From assembly GCF_010727125.1 (NCBI RefSeq), contig NZ_AP022564.1:3906001-3970000 (forward strand): a stretch of DNA of 64,000 nucleotides. The letters are read 5' to 3'. Under the pieces are notes generated by a model. That model did no database searches, was not told the DNA's origin, and saw nothing but the letters and a program-made list of their open reading frames with translations. Below are positions 19,809 to 28,577 of this stretch, piece by piece; position 1 is the first letter of the stretch, and each line of letters begins with the position of its first letter. The translations under genes and the position numbers were made by a program. The stretch is from Mycolicibacter terrae (lineage in GTDB: Bacteria; Actinomycetota; Actinomycetes; Mycobacteriales; Mycobacteriaceae).

Positions 19809-20186
19809 ATGCGACCGCAGCGGGAGCCGGCCTGGCTCGGTATGGATCTGGTGGCCGTTCTGGTGTTCTGCGCCCTCGGTCGGCGCAGTCACGACGAGGG
19901 CGTCGATTTCAGCGGCTTGGCGGCCACGGCCTGGCCGTTTCTGAGCGGTACGGTGCTGGGCTGGCTGTTGTCCCGCGGCTGGCTCCGGCCGACCGCGGTG
20001 GTGCCCACCGGGGCGATCGTCTGGATATCGACGGTGCTGGTCGGCATGGTGCTGCGCGCAGCAACCTCCGCGGGTGTGGCGTGGAGTTTCGTATTGGTCG
20101 CATCGACGGTGACCGCCGTCTTCCTGCTCGGCTGGCGGGCTGCGTTCGAGCTCGTCGCACGACGCAGGGCCGCCGGCCGGGGATGA
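19809..20186 (+). CDS. DUF3054 membrane protein
   Basis: 125 residues with about four membrane helices. The conserved N-terminal MDLVAVLVFCALGRRSHDEG is the DUF3054 hallmark, and WPFLSGTVLGWLL follows. Function unknown. It starts 29 bases after the preceding gene. Confidence 0.8.
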   Translation: MRPQREPAWLGMDLVAVLVFCALGRRSHDEGVDFSGLAATAWPFLSGTVLGWLLSRGWLRPTAVVPTGAIVWISTVLVGMVLRAATSAGVAWSFVLVASTVTAVFLLGWRAAFELVARRRAAGRG

Positions 20187-20273
20187 CGCGGCCGCCGCAC
20201 CGGTGGACGGCACAGCTACTAGTCAGGTGCCATCGCGGCGTTTCGTCAGACGCGGCGCCTACCATCGGTTCGC

Positions 20274-20870
20274 GTGGACCGAACGCCGGAGGATCCGAAC
20301 GACGAACCGACCCGAATGGCCGATTACGACTATCGCGGGGGCGGCGACTACGGCGAGCCGGCGGGCTACTACAGCCAGTACCGCGAACCCACCGGCGTAC
20401 AGCCCGGCTGGTCCGAACCACCTGAACCGCCACCGACCCCCTGGTACCTGCAGCCGCTCGCGCTGATCGGCTGGGGGGTGTTGACGGCACTCCTGATCGC
20501 GGGACTGGTGTGGGGCATGGTCCGGCTGGTGAACAAAGAATCCGGTGACGCCACACCGACCACGGTCACATCCACCACAGTCGCGCCCAACGAGTCACCG
20601 GTCGCCCCGAACCCGGAGCCGGTCGTCCCGGAGACCACCACCGGCGAAAACGCTCCCCCGGCCACGACAATCGAACCATCGGCCAGCAGCTCCGAACCGC
20701 CGAGCACCACCGAATCGCCGACGACTACCACGCCGACCACGACCTCGGCGCCGACGACCACGGAAGCTCCGACCACCACAGCTCCGACCACCACCCAGGC
20801 CCCCACCACCACGAGCGCGGCGGCTCAACCGCCGTCGGAGATCGTCATCCCGCTGCCACACGAAGGATGA
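20274..20870 (+). CDS. Thr/Pro-rich single-pass membrane protein
   Basis: 198 residues from the GTG at 20274; an ATG at 20316 is an alternative start. An acidic, Tyr/Gly-rich N terminus leads to PPTPWYLQP and one membrane helix (about residues 62-84). A long TTT/APTT low-complexity extracellular tail follows, ending IVIPLPHEG. It is paralogous in layout to the gene at 19117-19779. The tail is probably disordered and may be glycosylated; that is inference. Confidence 0.7.
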   Translation: MDRTPEDPNDEPTRMADYDYRGGGDYGEPAGYYSQYREPTGVQPGWSEPPEPPPTPWYLQPLALIGWGVLTALLIAGLVWGMVRLVNKESGDATPTTVTSTTVAPNESPVAPNPEPVVPETTTGENAPPATTIEPSASSSEPPSTTESPTTTTPTTTSAPTTTEAPTTTAPTTTQAPTTTSAAAQPPSEIVIPLPHEG

Positions 20871-21024
20871 ACGGCCAATAGCCGTCACCGGCGAGAAAGC
20901 CCGTCGGAACACTCGCCAGCCGATACAGTTAGGCCAGCCTGCGTCGCGCTGGGTCGGAACGGGGTGGCACTATGGGCGAGCATCAAGCAGCGCTTGAACA
21001 GGTATTGCGCAAGATTGGCGGTAA

Positions 21025-21068
21025 GTTACCCGTCAGTAACAAGAGTTAAGTTACTGATCGGTAACTTA
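21025..21068. promoter_or_regulatory. Tandem palindromic operators upstream of Fe-S oxidoreductase
   Basis: Two related sites: GTTACCCGTCAGTAAC (21025-21040) and the 22-bp near-perfect palindrome at 21047-21068 (arms TAAGTTACTGA and TCGGTAACTTA, one mismatch). They share GTTACynrTCrGTAAC and lie 20-63 bases before the GTG at 21088. Such 16-22 bp dyads are typical TetR-type operators. No regulator gene adjoins them, so the cognate factor is encoded elsewhere. Confidence 0.65.
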
Positions 21069-21087
21069 TGGATGGGAGAGGCGCTCC

Positions 21088-23922
21088 GTGACCGAGAATG
21101 TCCAGATGATGATCAGGCTGGTCGTCGGCCTGTCCATGACGGTGCTCGTCGGCTATTTCTCCGCACGCCGGGTGCTCTGGCTGTACCGGCTGGTGATGTC
21201 CGGCCAAAAGGTCGGGGCTGAGCGGGTATCCGACGTCGGGACCCGGGTTTGGACTCAGATCCGCGAGGTCGCCGGTCAGGCCAAGCTGCTGAAATGGTCG
21301 ATCCCGGGCATCGCGCACTTCTTCACCATGTGGGCGTTCATCGTCCTGCTGACCGTCTACATCGAGGCCTACGGCCAGCTGTTCAAGCACGACTTCGCAC
21401 TGCCGATCATCGGCCATTGGGACGCGCTGGGCTTCCTGCAGGACTTCTTCATCACCGCGGTCACCCTGTCGATCTTCGCGTTCATGGTCATCCGCGTGAT
21501 CCGCAACCCCCGCGAGATGGGCCGGGCGTCCCGTTTCTACGGCTCTCACAACGGCGGTGCCTGGCTGATCCTGGTCATGATCCTCAACGTGGTCTGGACC
21601 TTCCTGCTGCTGCGCGGGGCCGCCGTCAACACCGGCAGCCTGCCCTACGGCAAGGGCGCCTACCTGTCGCAGCTGATGGGCAAGATCATGGAGCCGCTCG
21701 GGCTCACAGCCAACGAGTACATCGAGACGGTCTCGCTGCTGCTGCACATCGGGGTGGCGCTGGCCTTCCTGATCATCGTGCTGCACTCCAAGCATCTGCA
21801 CATCTTCCTGGCCCCGATCAACGTCACCTTCAAACGACTGCCCAACGGGCTCGGCCCGCTGCTGCCGATCGAGTACGAGGGCGAGCCGCTGGACTTCGAC
21901 GACCCGCCGGAAGACGCGGTGTTCGGCCGCGGCAAGATCGAGGACTTCTCCTGGAAGGGCATGCTCGACTTCGCCACCTGTACCGAGTGCGGCCGCTGCC
22001 AGTCGCAATGCCCGGCGTGGAACACCGGCAAACCGCTGAGCCCCAAGCTGCTGATCATGGACCTGCGCGACCACTGGATGGCCAAGGCTCCCTACCTGCT
22101 CGGCACCGCTGACGCGCCGGACATGGACATCGACCTCGCCGACGCCAAGCCGTTGGCGGGACACCACGTGCCGGAGAAGGGTTTCGAGCGCATCGGCGGC
22201 TCCGGCCCCGAGCAGGCCGCCCGGCCGCTGGTCGGCACCGCCGAGCAGGGCGGCGTGATCGACCCCGACGTGCTGTGGTCGTGCACCAACTGCGGTGCCT
22301 GCGTCGAGCAGTGTCCGGTCGACATCGAGCACATCGACCACATCCTGGACATGCGCCGCTACCAGGTGCTGGTGGAGTCGGAGTTCCCGTCCGAGCTGAG
22401 CGTGCTGTTCAAGAACCTGGAGAACAAGGGCAACCCGTGGGGTCAGAACGCCAGCGAGCGCACCGCCTGGATCGACGAGTTGAACTTCGACATCCCGGTC
22501 TATGGGCAGGACGTCGAGAGCTTCGACGGCTTCGAGTACCTGTTCTGGGTGGGTTGCGCCGGCGCCTACGAGGACAAGGCCAAGCAGACCACCAAGGCGG
22601 TCGCCGAACTGCTGGCCGCGGCCGGGGTGAAGTTCTTGGTGCTGGGCACCGGGGAGACCTGCACCGGCGACCCGGCCCGACGTTCCGGCAACGAGTTCCT
22701 GTTCCAGCAGCTCGCCACCCAAAACGTCGAGACGCTCAACGAGCTGTTCGACGGGGTGCCAACCACGGAACGCAAGATCATCGCCAGCTGCCCGCACTGC
22801 TTCAACACGATCAGCCGGGAGTACCCGCAGCTGGGCAGTAGCTACTCCGTACTGCACCACAGCCAGGTGCTCAACCGCCTGGTGCGGGACAAGAGGTTGG
22901 TACCGGTCAGTCCCGTCTCGCAAGACGTCACCTACCACGACCCGTGCTTCCTGGGCCGGCACAACAAGATCTACGAGCCTCCGCGTGAACTGGTCACCGC
23001 GTCCGGCCGGAACCTGATCGAGATGCCGCGGAGCCGCGACCGCTCGTTCTGCTGCGGCGCCGGCGGGGCCCGGATGTGGATGGAAGAGCACATCGGCAAG
23101 CGGGTGAACCACGACCGAGTCGACGAGGCGCTGGCCACCGGTGCCAAACAGATCGCGACGGCCTGCCCGTTCTGCCGCATCATGCTGCACGACGGTGTCG
23201 GCGACCGTCAGGAAGCCGCCGGGAGCGAGGGTGTGGTGGTCCGCGACATCGCCCAGATGCTGCTGGACTCGCTGGATCTGTCCGGGGTGACGTTGCCGGC
23301 GAAGGGCACCGCCGCCGCAGCGGCCGCCGAACGGGCACCGAAGAAATCCGAACAGGCGCCGCAACCTGCTGCTGCCGCCACCGCGACGCTGGAGAAGCCG
23401 GCGCCGGCAGCCGAGGCCAAGACCGCTGCCCCGGTCAAGGGGCTGGGAATCGCCGGTGGGGCCAAGCGTCCGGGCGCCAAGACGGCGGCTCCGGCCGCCG
23501 AGGTCAGCCCCGCTGCCCCGGCGCCACCGGCGGCACCGGTCAAGGGGTTGGGCATCGCCGGCGGTGCCAAGCGTCCGGGTGCCAAGAAGGCAGCGGCTCC
23601 GGCCTCCGAGGCCGCCACCGCGGCACCCGCCGAGCCGGCCGCACCCGCGGCACCCGCCGAGCCGGCCGCACCCGCGGCACCGGTCAAGGGGCTCGGTATG
23701 GCGGCTGGGGCGCGCAAACCCGGCGCCAAGAAGGCACCGGCGGCTGCGGCCGCGGAGCCCGCCACGGCCGAACCGGCCGAGCCGGCCGCGGAGCCGACCA
23801 CTGAAGCGGCCTCCGCCGGGGCAGCTCCCGAGGCTGCTTCGCAGGCCGAAGCTCCCAAGGAACAGCCCCCGGTGAAGGGGCTGGGCATCCAGCGCGGAGC
23901 GAAGCCGCCGGGCAAACGTTGA
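21088..23922 (+). CDS. Membrane Fe-S oxidoreductase, heterodisulfide reductase-like (Rv0338c-like)
   Basis: 944 residues. The N-terminal third has about five membrane helices resembling the cytochrome b-type subunit of nitrate/heterodisulfide reductases. Two 4Fe-4S motifs follow, CTECGRCQSQCP near residue 298 and CTNCGACVEQCP near 399, then two cysteine-rich CCG domains (GCAGAYED.., CCGAGGARMW near 655). This is the layout of electron-transfer proteins linking quinone or membrane carriers to soluble partners; the M. tuberculosis relative is reported essential. After about residue 745 comes an Ala/Pro/Lys-rich tail with four copies of a PVKGLGIAGGAKRPGAK-like unit. The start GTG has GGGAGAGG upstream. 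Confidence 0.9.
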   Translation: MTENVQMMIRLVVGLSMTVLVGYFSARRVLWLYRLVMSGQKVGAERVSDVGTRVWTQIREVAGQAKLLKWSIPGIAHFFTMWAFIVLLTVYIEAYGQLFKHDFALPIIGHWDALGFLQDFFITAVTLSIFAFMVIRVIRNPREMGRASRFYGSHNGGAWLILVMILNVVWTFLLLRGAAVNTGSLPYGKGAYLSQLMGKIMEPLGLTANEYIETVSLLLHIGVALAFLIIVLHSKHLHIFLAPINVTFKRLPNGLGPLLPIEYEGEPLDFDDPPEDAVFGRGKIEDFSWKGMLDFATCTECGRCQSQCPAWNTGKPLSPKLLIMDLRDHWMAKAPYLLGTADAPDMDIDLADAKPLAGHHVPEKGFERIGGSGPEQAARPLVGTAEQGGVIDPDVLWSCTNCGACVEQCPVDIEHIDHILDMRRYQVLVESEFPSELSVLFKNLENKGNPWGQNASERTAWIDELNFDIPVYGQDVESFDGFEYLFWVGCAGAYEDKAKQTTKAVAELLAAAGVKFLVLGTGETCTGDPARRSGNEFLFQQLATQNVETLNELFDGVPTTERKIIASCPHCFNTISREYPQLGSSYSVLHHSQVLNRLVRDKRLVPVSPVSQDVTYHDPCFLGRHNKIYEPPRELVTASGRNLIEMPRSRDRSFCCGAGGARMWMEEHIGKRVNHDRVDEALATGAKQIATACPFCRIMLHDGVGDRQEAAGSEGVVVRDIAQMLLDSLDLSGVTLPAKGTAAAAAAERAPKKSEQAPQPAAAATATLEKPAPAAEAKTAAPVKGLGIAGGAKRPGAKTAAPAAEVSPAAPAPPAAPVKGLGIAGGAKRPGAKKAAAPASEAATAAPAEPAAPAAPAEPAAPAAPVKGLGMAAGARKPGAKKAPAAAAAEPATAEPAEPAAEPTTEAASAGAAPEAASQAEAPKEQPPVKGLGIQRGAKPPGKR
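23431..23920 (+). repeat. Four coding repeats, PVKGLGIxxGAKxPG unit
   Basis: The unit starts at 23431, 23536, 23680 and 23879. Copies 1 and 2 encode identical PVKGLGIAGGAKRPGAK; copy 3 reads PVKGLGMAAGARKPGAK and copy 4 PVKGLGIQRGAKPPGKR at the C terminus. Spacers are Ala/Pro/Glu-rich, including a tandem EPAAPAAPA duplication around 23632-23675. The units are basic and glycine-rich, while the spacers are flexible. Confidence 0.9.
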
Positions 23923-23933
23923 GATAACAGGTT

Positions 23934-23961
23934 GGGGCCGTGTGTGTGCACATACGGCCCC
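23934..23961 (+). terminator. Terminator hairpin after Fe-S oxidoreductase
   Basis: GGGGCCGT (23934-23941) pairs with ACGGCCCC (23954-23961) around a loop containing the self-complementary TGTGCACA; a short GATCTGTTT follows. It sits 12 bases after the stop and before aspC, so it may terminate or attenuate transcription into aspC. Confidence 0.55.
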
Positions 23962-23986
23962 GATCTGTTTCTGGGGCAAATTTTGA

Positions 23987-25291
23987 TTGGACAGCTATGG
24001 GACCATTGTCGACGTGACCGCTCATCAGTTGCCCCACCAGATGCCCTGGCCTGCGCCCGGCAGCCAGCTGCGGCAGCGCACGTTCGCGCAGTCGACCAAG
24101 CTGCAGGACGTCCTCTATGAGATCCGCGGTCCGATCCACGCCCAAGCCGCACGGATGGAGGCCGAGGGGCACCGCATCCTCAAGCTCAACATCGGCAACC
24201 CGGCGCCGTTCGGGTTCGAGGCGCCCGACGTCATCATGCGGGACATGATCCAGGCCCTGCCGTACGCACAGGGCTACTCCGATTCGCAGGGCATCCTGCC
24301 GGCACGCCGCGCGGTGGTCACCCGTTACGAACTCGTCGAAGGCTTCCCCCGCTTCGACGTCGACGACGTGTACCTGGGCAATGGGGTGTCGGAGCTGATC
24401 TCTCTGGTTCTGCAGGCACTGTTGGACAACGGCGACCAGGTGCTGATCCCGGCGCCGGATTATCCGCTGTGGACGGCGTCGACCTCACTGGCCGGCGGCA
24501 CACCGGTGCATTACCTGTGCGATGAGACCCAGGGCTGGCAGCCCGACATCGCCGACATGGAGTCGAAGATCACCGAGCGCACCAAGGCGCTGGTGGTGAT
24601 CAACCCGAACAACCCCACCGGCGCGGTCTACGGCCGGGAAGTGCTCAGCCAGATCGCCGAGTTGGCCCGCAAGCATCAACTCCTGCTGCTGGCCGACGAG
24701 ATCTACGACAAGATCCTCTACGACGACGCCGAACACACCAACATGGCCAGCCTGGCACCGGATCTGCTGTGCTTGACGTTCAACGGGTTGTCGAAGGCCT
24801 ACCGGGTGGCGGGCTACCGGGCGGGCTGGGTCGCGATCACCGGCCCCAAGGAGCACGCGACCAGTTTCCTGGAGGGCATCAACCTGCTGGCCAACATGCG
24901 GCTGTGTCCGAATGTGCCGGCCCAGCACGCCATTCAGGTGGCCCTGGGCGGTCACCAGAGCATCGACGATCTGGTCCTGCCGGGTGGGCGGCTGCTTGAA
25001 CAGCGGGACGTCGCCTGGACCAAGCTCAATGAGATTCCGGGCGTGTCCTGCGTCAAGCCGAGTGGTGCGCTTTACGCGTTCCCGCGGTTGGATCCCGAGG
25101 TCTACCCGATCGAGGACGACGAGCAGCTGGTTCTGGATCTGCTACTGCAGGAGAAGATCCTGGTCACCCAAGGCACCGGATTCAACTGGCCTGCGCCGGA
25201 CCACCTGCGGATCGTGACGTTGCCGTGGGCCCGTGACCTGTCCAGCGCCATCGAACGCCTGGGCAACTTCCTGGTCGGCTACCGGGTATAG
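23987..25291 (+). CDS. aspC: Aspartate/alanine-type aminotransferase (class I PLP)
   Basis: 434 residues, strongly similar to M. tuberculosis AspC (Rv0337c). The PLP lysine is near residue 270 in FNGLSKAYRVAGYRAGW, and NPNNPTGAVY and LLADEIYDKI are class I landmarks. It transfers amino groups between amino acids and 2-oxoacids. The TTG start at 23987 is supported because MDSYGTIVDVT aligns with the start I recall for the M. tuberculosis protein; a GTG at 24014 is the alternative. It follows the Fe-S oxidoreductase gene as in M. tuberculosis. Confidence 0.93.
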   Translation: MDSYGTIVDVTAHQLPHQMPWPAPGSQLRQRTFAQSTKLQDVLYEIRGPIHAQAARMEAEGHRILKLNIGNPAPFGFEAPDVIMRDMIQALPYAQGYSDSQGILPARRAVVTRYELVEGFPRFDVDDVYLGNGVSELISLVLQALLDNGDQVLIPAPDYPLWTASTSLAGGTPVHYLCDETQGWQPDIADMESKITERTKALVVINPNNPTGAVYGREVLSQIAELARKHQLLLLADEIYDKILYDDAEHTNMASLAPDLLCLTFNGLSKAYRVAGYRAGWVAITGPKEHATSFLEGINLLANMRLCPNVPAQHAIQVALGGHQSIDDLVLPGGRLLEQRDVAWTKLNEIPGVSCVKPSGALYAFPRLDPEVYPIEDDEQLVLDLLLQEKILVTQGTGFNWPAPDHLRIVTLPWARDLSSAIERLGNFLVGYRV

Positions 25292-25545
25292 GGCGACGGC
25301 GGCGGCCAGTTCGGATCGTAGGTGCCGCCGTTCTGCCAGTGCTCCGGGTCGTGCGGCACGTTGTCGAGATAGTGGTTGTCGTGGCAGTAGCTGGTGTTCC
25401 AGTTGAGACCCATCCACCCGCTCCACTGCTCACCCGGGCACCAGTGGTAACGCGGCTCGGCCTGCGCCACACCCGCCATGCCCAGGGCAACGAACCCTAA
25501 CGCCGCCGTCGCCATACCTGCCGCAACCCGGTTCGTGTTCCTCAT
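25279..25545 (-). CDS. Small secreted protein, unknown
   Basis: 88 residues from the ATG at 25545. A signal peptide with cleavage near AGVAQA-EPRYH is clear. The mature part of about 60 residues is Trp/Tyr/His-rich with two Cys (HWCPGEQW, SYCHDNHY), so probably one disulfide. An upstream in-frame ATG at 25584 adds 13 residues without signal-peptide character. The 3' end overlaps the convergent aspC end by 13 bases. No family recognised. Confidence 0.75.
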   Translation of the reverse strand: MRNTNRVAAGMATAALGFVALGMAGVAQAEPRYHWCPGEQWSGWMGLNWNTSYCHDNHYLDNVPHDPEHWQNGGTYDPNWPPPSPYTR

Positions 25546-25609
25546 GTGGGTTGTTCTACCACTGCCACCGCCTTCACCAAACATGATCGGCAGTGCCGAT
25601 ACGGCTGGG

Positions 25610-27142
25610 CTATGGCGGCGGCGGCCTGCTGCGTTCGGCTCGTACTTCGTCGGCGTCGATACGGTTGAGCGCGCGCTCGGCTTTGATCGCCGCGTGGCGA
25701 TCCTGCGCGCGAGTGCGTCTACGGATGGGCATCATCAGGGTGCGGCAGGCCGACGCCTCCTGCGGCAGCGGCACAGAAGTCGGTGCTCGGCCGGTGGGTC
25801 GGCACAGAGCCGGGAAGAGCAGCCTGCTGCCGGGATGCGTGGTGTAGGTGTGCCCGGTGGGGCTGGTCCAGACGATCGTGCCGTTGGGAAGCTGGCGATC
25901 GTGCCACCCCCAGAACGTCTTGAGCAGGTGATCTTTTCGGCACAGCAGCCGCAGGTTGCCCGGGTGGGTCAGCCCGCCGTCGGCCCAAGCGATCGCATGG
26001 TCGATGTCACAGCGTTGTGCGGGCTGGTCGCATCCAGGGAACCGGCAGGTCAGGTCACGGCAGCGGATGAAGTCCGCCAGCTTGGCCGAAGGCCGGTAAT
26101 GAGGTTCGGGTCGGCTGTCGGGTCCGGGAATCTGCAGAGGCCGCACCGTGGCGCCGGTACGGACCAGTTCGGCCAGCACCGAGGTGGGGGTGATCGGCCC
26201 GCCCACGATCTGCGCGGGCTTTCCCCTGGCCGTCGGTTCGTCAGCCGGCCCAGCGGGGGCACCGGGTCGGCACTGGCGGTATTCACCGTTGTTGAGCGGA
26301 TCGACAGGGCTATCGAGGCTGTCGGCGTCGGCGAGCACATAGACCAGCGCGGCGCCGGTGCCCGCATCCGGGGCCCCGGTTCGGGTGGGGCAGTGCGGAT
26401 TGTCGCAGGCACACGCCAGCCCGCCGGCGCCGGCGGCCAAGGCGGCAAGCGCGTCGGCACGCCGTTGCCCCAAGGTGCGCGGGTCGTCGTCGCAGACACT
26501 GTGGGCCATCGCGCCAAGGCGTCGATCCAGGACGGCGGCGTCATGGGCATACAACCGCCCCCACAGTGCGGTCGTGCCCGATTCGGTGTTGTTGGTGTCG
26601 ACGACCAGGTCGCGGCTGCGGGCCGCAGCCTGACTGCGCCGCACCGCAGCTGGATCGTGCGCTTCGATGATCGCGTGGATGGCCGCGGTGGTTTTTGCCG
26701 CCGACAACTGACCGTAGTAGCGGGCCTCACCGGCCAGGGCGACATCGACAAGCTCCAACACCCCGAGATCCTCGATCAGCGTGGTGTGCCAGACGATGGC
26801 GCCTACCACCGCCGCGCTGAGTGTGCCGTCGGCGAACAGCCGGGCGATCCGCGGTAACCGGTGGCGCAGGGCGGTGGCCACATACATCTGATTCGACGCA
26901 CGACCACGGGTCGAACCCGCAGCCGCAGCCACCTCCGCCGCGGTCGCATCCCAGCCGTCGCACGCCCAGCGTGAACGCGAGCCCTCCCCCGAGGTTCTCC
27001 GGTCCACCAACTCGGCGATCACCGCCAGCCGTCGCGCGGCGGCGGCCGCCTCGATCCGGCCCCACCCGGCGACCGCCGCTACCAGAACGCGCTCGTCGAC
27101 ACCCGACAGATCGTCCGGTTCCGGCAAGTCGATATCGAACAT
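25610..27142 (-). CDS. DUF222 / HNH endonuclease (13E12 family)
   Basis: 510 residues. The N-terminal DUF222 helical domain includes GWDATAAEVAAAAG. A C-terminal HNH nuclease domain around residues 360-410 has CRFPGCDQPAQRCDIDHAIAW and NLRLLCRKDH, retaining the zinc-type Cys pairs and the IDH core. It is the 13E12 repeat family, multi-copy in mycobacteria and associated with REP13E12 elements; its function is not established. Two DnaA-box-like repeats lie just upstream of its start. Confidence 0.9.
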   Translation of the reverse strand: MFDIDLPEPDDLSGVDERVLVAAVAGWGRIEAAAAARRLAVIAELVDRRTSGEGSRSRWACDGWDATAAEVAAAAGSTRGRASNQMYVATALRHRLPRIARLFADGTLSAAVVGAIVWHTTLIEDLGVLELVDVALAGEARYYGQLSAAKTTAAIHAIIEAHDPAAVRRSQAAARSRDLVVDTNNTESGTTALWGRLYAHDAAVLDRRLGAMAHSVCDDDPRTLGQRRADALAALAAGAGGLACACDNPHCPTRTGAPDAGTGAALVYVLADADSLDSPVDPLNNGEYRQCRPGAPAGPADEPTARGKPAQIVGGPITPTSVLAELVRTGATVRPLQIPGPDSRPEPHYRPSAKLADFIRCRDLTCRFPGCDQPAQRCDIDHAIAWADGGLTHPGNLRLLCRKDHLLKTFWGWHDRQLPNGTIVWTSPTGHTYTTHPGSRLLFPALCRPTGRAPTSVPLPQEASACRTLMMPIRRRTRAQDRHAAIKAERALNRIDADEVRAERSRPPPP

Positions 27143-27190
27143 ATGTTCGACACTACCCGGGTGGACTCACAAATCTATGCAAGATTCCAC

Positions 27191-27233
27191 GGTTGTGGAT
27201 AACTGCGGGCTCGACCACGAGGTTGTGGATAAC
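27191..27233. promoter_or_regulatory. Two DnaA-box-like direct repeats, 30-bp spacing
   Basis: GGTTGTGGATAAC occurs at 27191-27203 and again at 27221-27233, exactly 30 bp apart. Each contains TGTGGATAA, the reverse complement of the DnaA box TTATCCACA. They lie 49-92 bases upstream of the DUF222/HNH start and past the rmlA stop. Confidence 0.6.
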
Positions 27234-27260
27234 GACGGCGGCGCCCACCGCCGCGGCCCG

Positions 27261-28127
27261 CTACCGGCGCTCCAACAGCCCGGACAGGTAGTCGCCGTAG
27301 CCGGACCTACGCAGGTTCTCGGCGCGGGCCGCGAGCTGGGTGTCGTCGATGAACCCCATCCGCCAGGCCACCTCCTCGGGAATGCCGATCTTGAGGCCCT
27401 GGCGACGCTCGATGGTGCGGACGTAGTCGCCGGCGTCCAGCAGCGAATCGAACGTCCCAGTATCCAGCCAGGCGGTGCCGCGGGCCAGGGTCTCGACCCG
27501 GAGCCGACCCTGGTCGAGGTAGGTCCGGTTGATGTCGGTGATCTCGTACTCGCCGCGCCCCGAAGGCCTCAGGCCCCGGGCGATCTCGACGACGTCGTTG
27601 TCGTAGAAGTACAGACCCGGTATCGCGTAGTGGGATTTCGGCGTCGTCGGCTTCTCCACCACCGACACCGCCGTGCCTTGCGCATCGAACTCGACGACGC
27701 CGTAGGCCGACGGGTCGGCCATCCAGTAGGCGAATATTACTGCGCCGGAAACGGATTGGTGACGACGGAGGCTGGTTCCCAGGCCGGGACCGTAGAAGAT
27801 GTTGTCCCCCAACACCAGTGCGACCGAGTCGTTGCCGATGTGGTCGGCGCCGATGACGAACGCCCGCGCCAGCCCGTCGGGCTGATCCTGGACCGCATAG
27901 GTGATGTCGACCCCGAATGTGCCGCCGTCACCGAGCAATCGCTGAAAGGCCGGCGCGTCGTGGCCCGTGGTGATCACCTGGATGTCGCGGATTCCGGCCA
28001 GCATCAGGGTGCACAGCGGGTAATAGACCAGCGGCTTGTCGTAGACCGGCAGCAGCTGTTTGCTGACGCCCATGGTGATCGGATACAGGCGGGTGCCTGA
28101 GCCACCGGCCAGGATGATCCCGCGCAT
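27261..28127 (-). CDS. rmlA: Glucose-1-phosphate thymidylyltransferase
   Basis: 288 residues, standard length. The signature GIILAGGSGTRLYPITMGVSKQ is at the N terminus and VEKPTTPKS further on, with the LGDNIFYGPG active-site loop. It makes dTDP-glucose from glucose-1-phosphate and dTTP, the first step to dTDP-rhamnose for the mycobacterial arabinogalactan linker. The neighbours 28189-29345 match Rv0333 and Rv0332, so local synteny with Rv0332-Rv0334 is kept. Confidence 0.97.
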   Translation of the reverse strand: MRGIILAGGSGTRLYPITMGVSKQLLPVYDKPLVYYPLCTLMLAGIRDIQVITTGHDAPAFQRLLGDGGTFGVDITYAVQDQPDGLARAFVIGADHIGNDSVALVLGDNIFYGPGLGTSLRRHQSVSGAVIFAYWMADPSAYGVVEFDAQGTAVSVVEKPTTPKSHYAIPGLYFYDNDVVEIARGLRPSGRGEYEITDINRTYLDQGRLRVETLARGTAWLDTGTFDSLLDAGDYVRTIERRQGLKIGIPEEVAWRMGFIDDTQLAARAENLRRSGYGDYLSGLLERR

Positions 28128-28188
28128 GCCGTCGAGCCTAGCGGCGATCGCAAACGCGGCGGAGCCGGGTGAAGCAGAAGGACACCGG

Positions 28189-28548
28189 TCAGTCGGCCCG
28201 GTCGGCCTCGGTGAGGTCCGTGGCGGTCAGCGCCGCGTCGAGGTTCTCATGGCGGAACACCGCCGTGACGTGGTCGTGCACCACCCGGAAAGCGACCGCC
28301 TGGGCCGTGCCGGCTCCGACGGGGGTCAACTCGACCACGACGACGCCGTCGTGCACATACATCCGGCCGATCCCGGCGGTGGACTCCGCCGAAGCGGCCC
28401 ACCTCCGCAGCGCCTGATGACCCTGCGCGGCACCGTCGGCGTCGGCTACCTCGATGTCGTCACTGGACAGCTGTTCCAGGGTGTCCAGGTCGCCGGCGTC
28501 CAGGGCGTCTTGCCAGGCGAGGACGGTAGCGATCTCCGATGTGCTCAT
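28189..28548 (-). CDS. SnoaL/NTF2-like protein (Rv0333-like)
   Basis: 119 residues from the ATG at 28548. The pattern of an N-terminal helix (VLAWQDALDAGDLDTLEQLSS), then beta strands with a central GHQALRRWAAS, fits the NTF2/SnoaL cone fold, a scaffold for small-molecule binding or isomerase activity. No catalytic residues can be assigned. It lies 29 bases after the mycothiol-type gene and 61 bases before rmlA. Confidence 0.75.
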   Translation of the reverse strand: MSTSEIATVLAWQDALDAGDLDTLEQLSSDDIEVADADGAAQGHQALRRWAASAESTAGIGRMYVHDGVVVVELTPVGAGTAQAVAFRVVHDHVTAVFRHENLDAALTATDLTEADRAD

Positions 28549-28577
28549 GCCCTGCAAACTACCGTGTTGGAGCGCAC

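Noticed and set aside
20545..20997. Arg/Pro-rich alternative frame in the Thr/Pro tail
   Set aside because: It is a frame-shifted reading of the low-complexity tail; composition is an artefact of ACC/CCG repeats.
23632..23800. Possible CRISPR-like or VNTR array
   Set aside because: The repeats are coding Ala/Pro units with irregular spacing and no unique spacers, so they are protein repeats.
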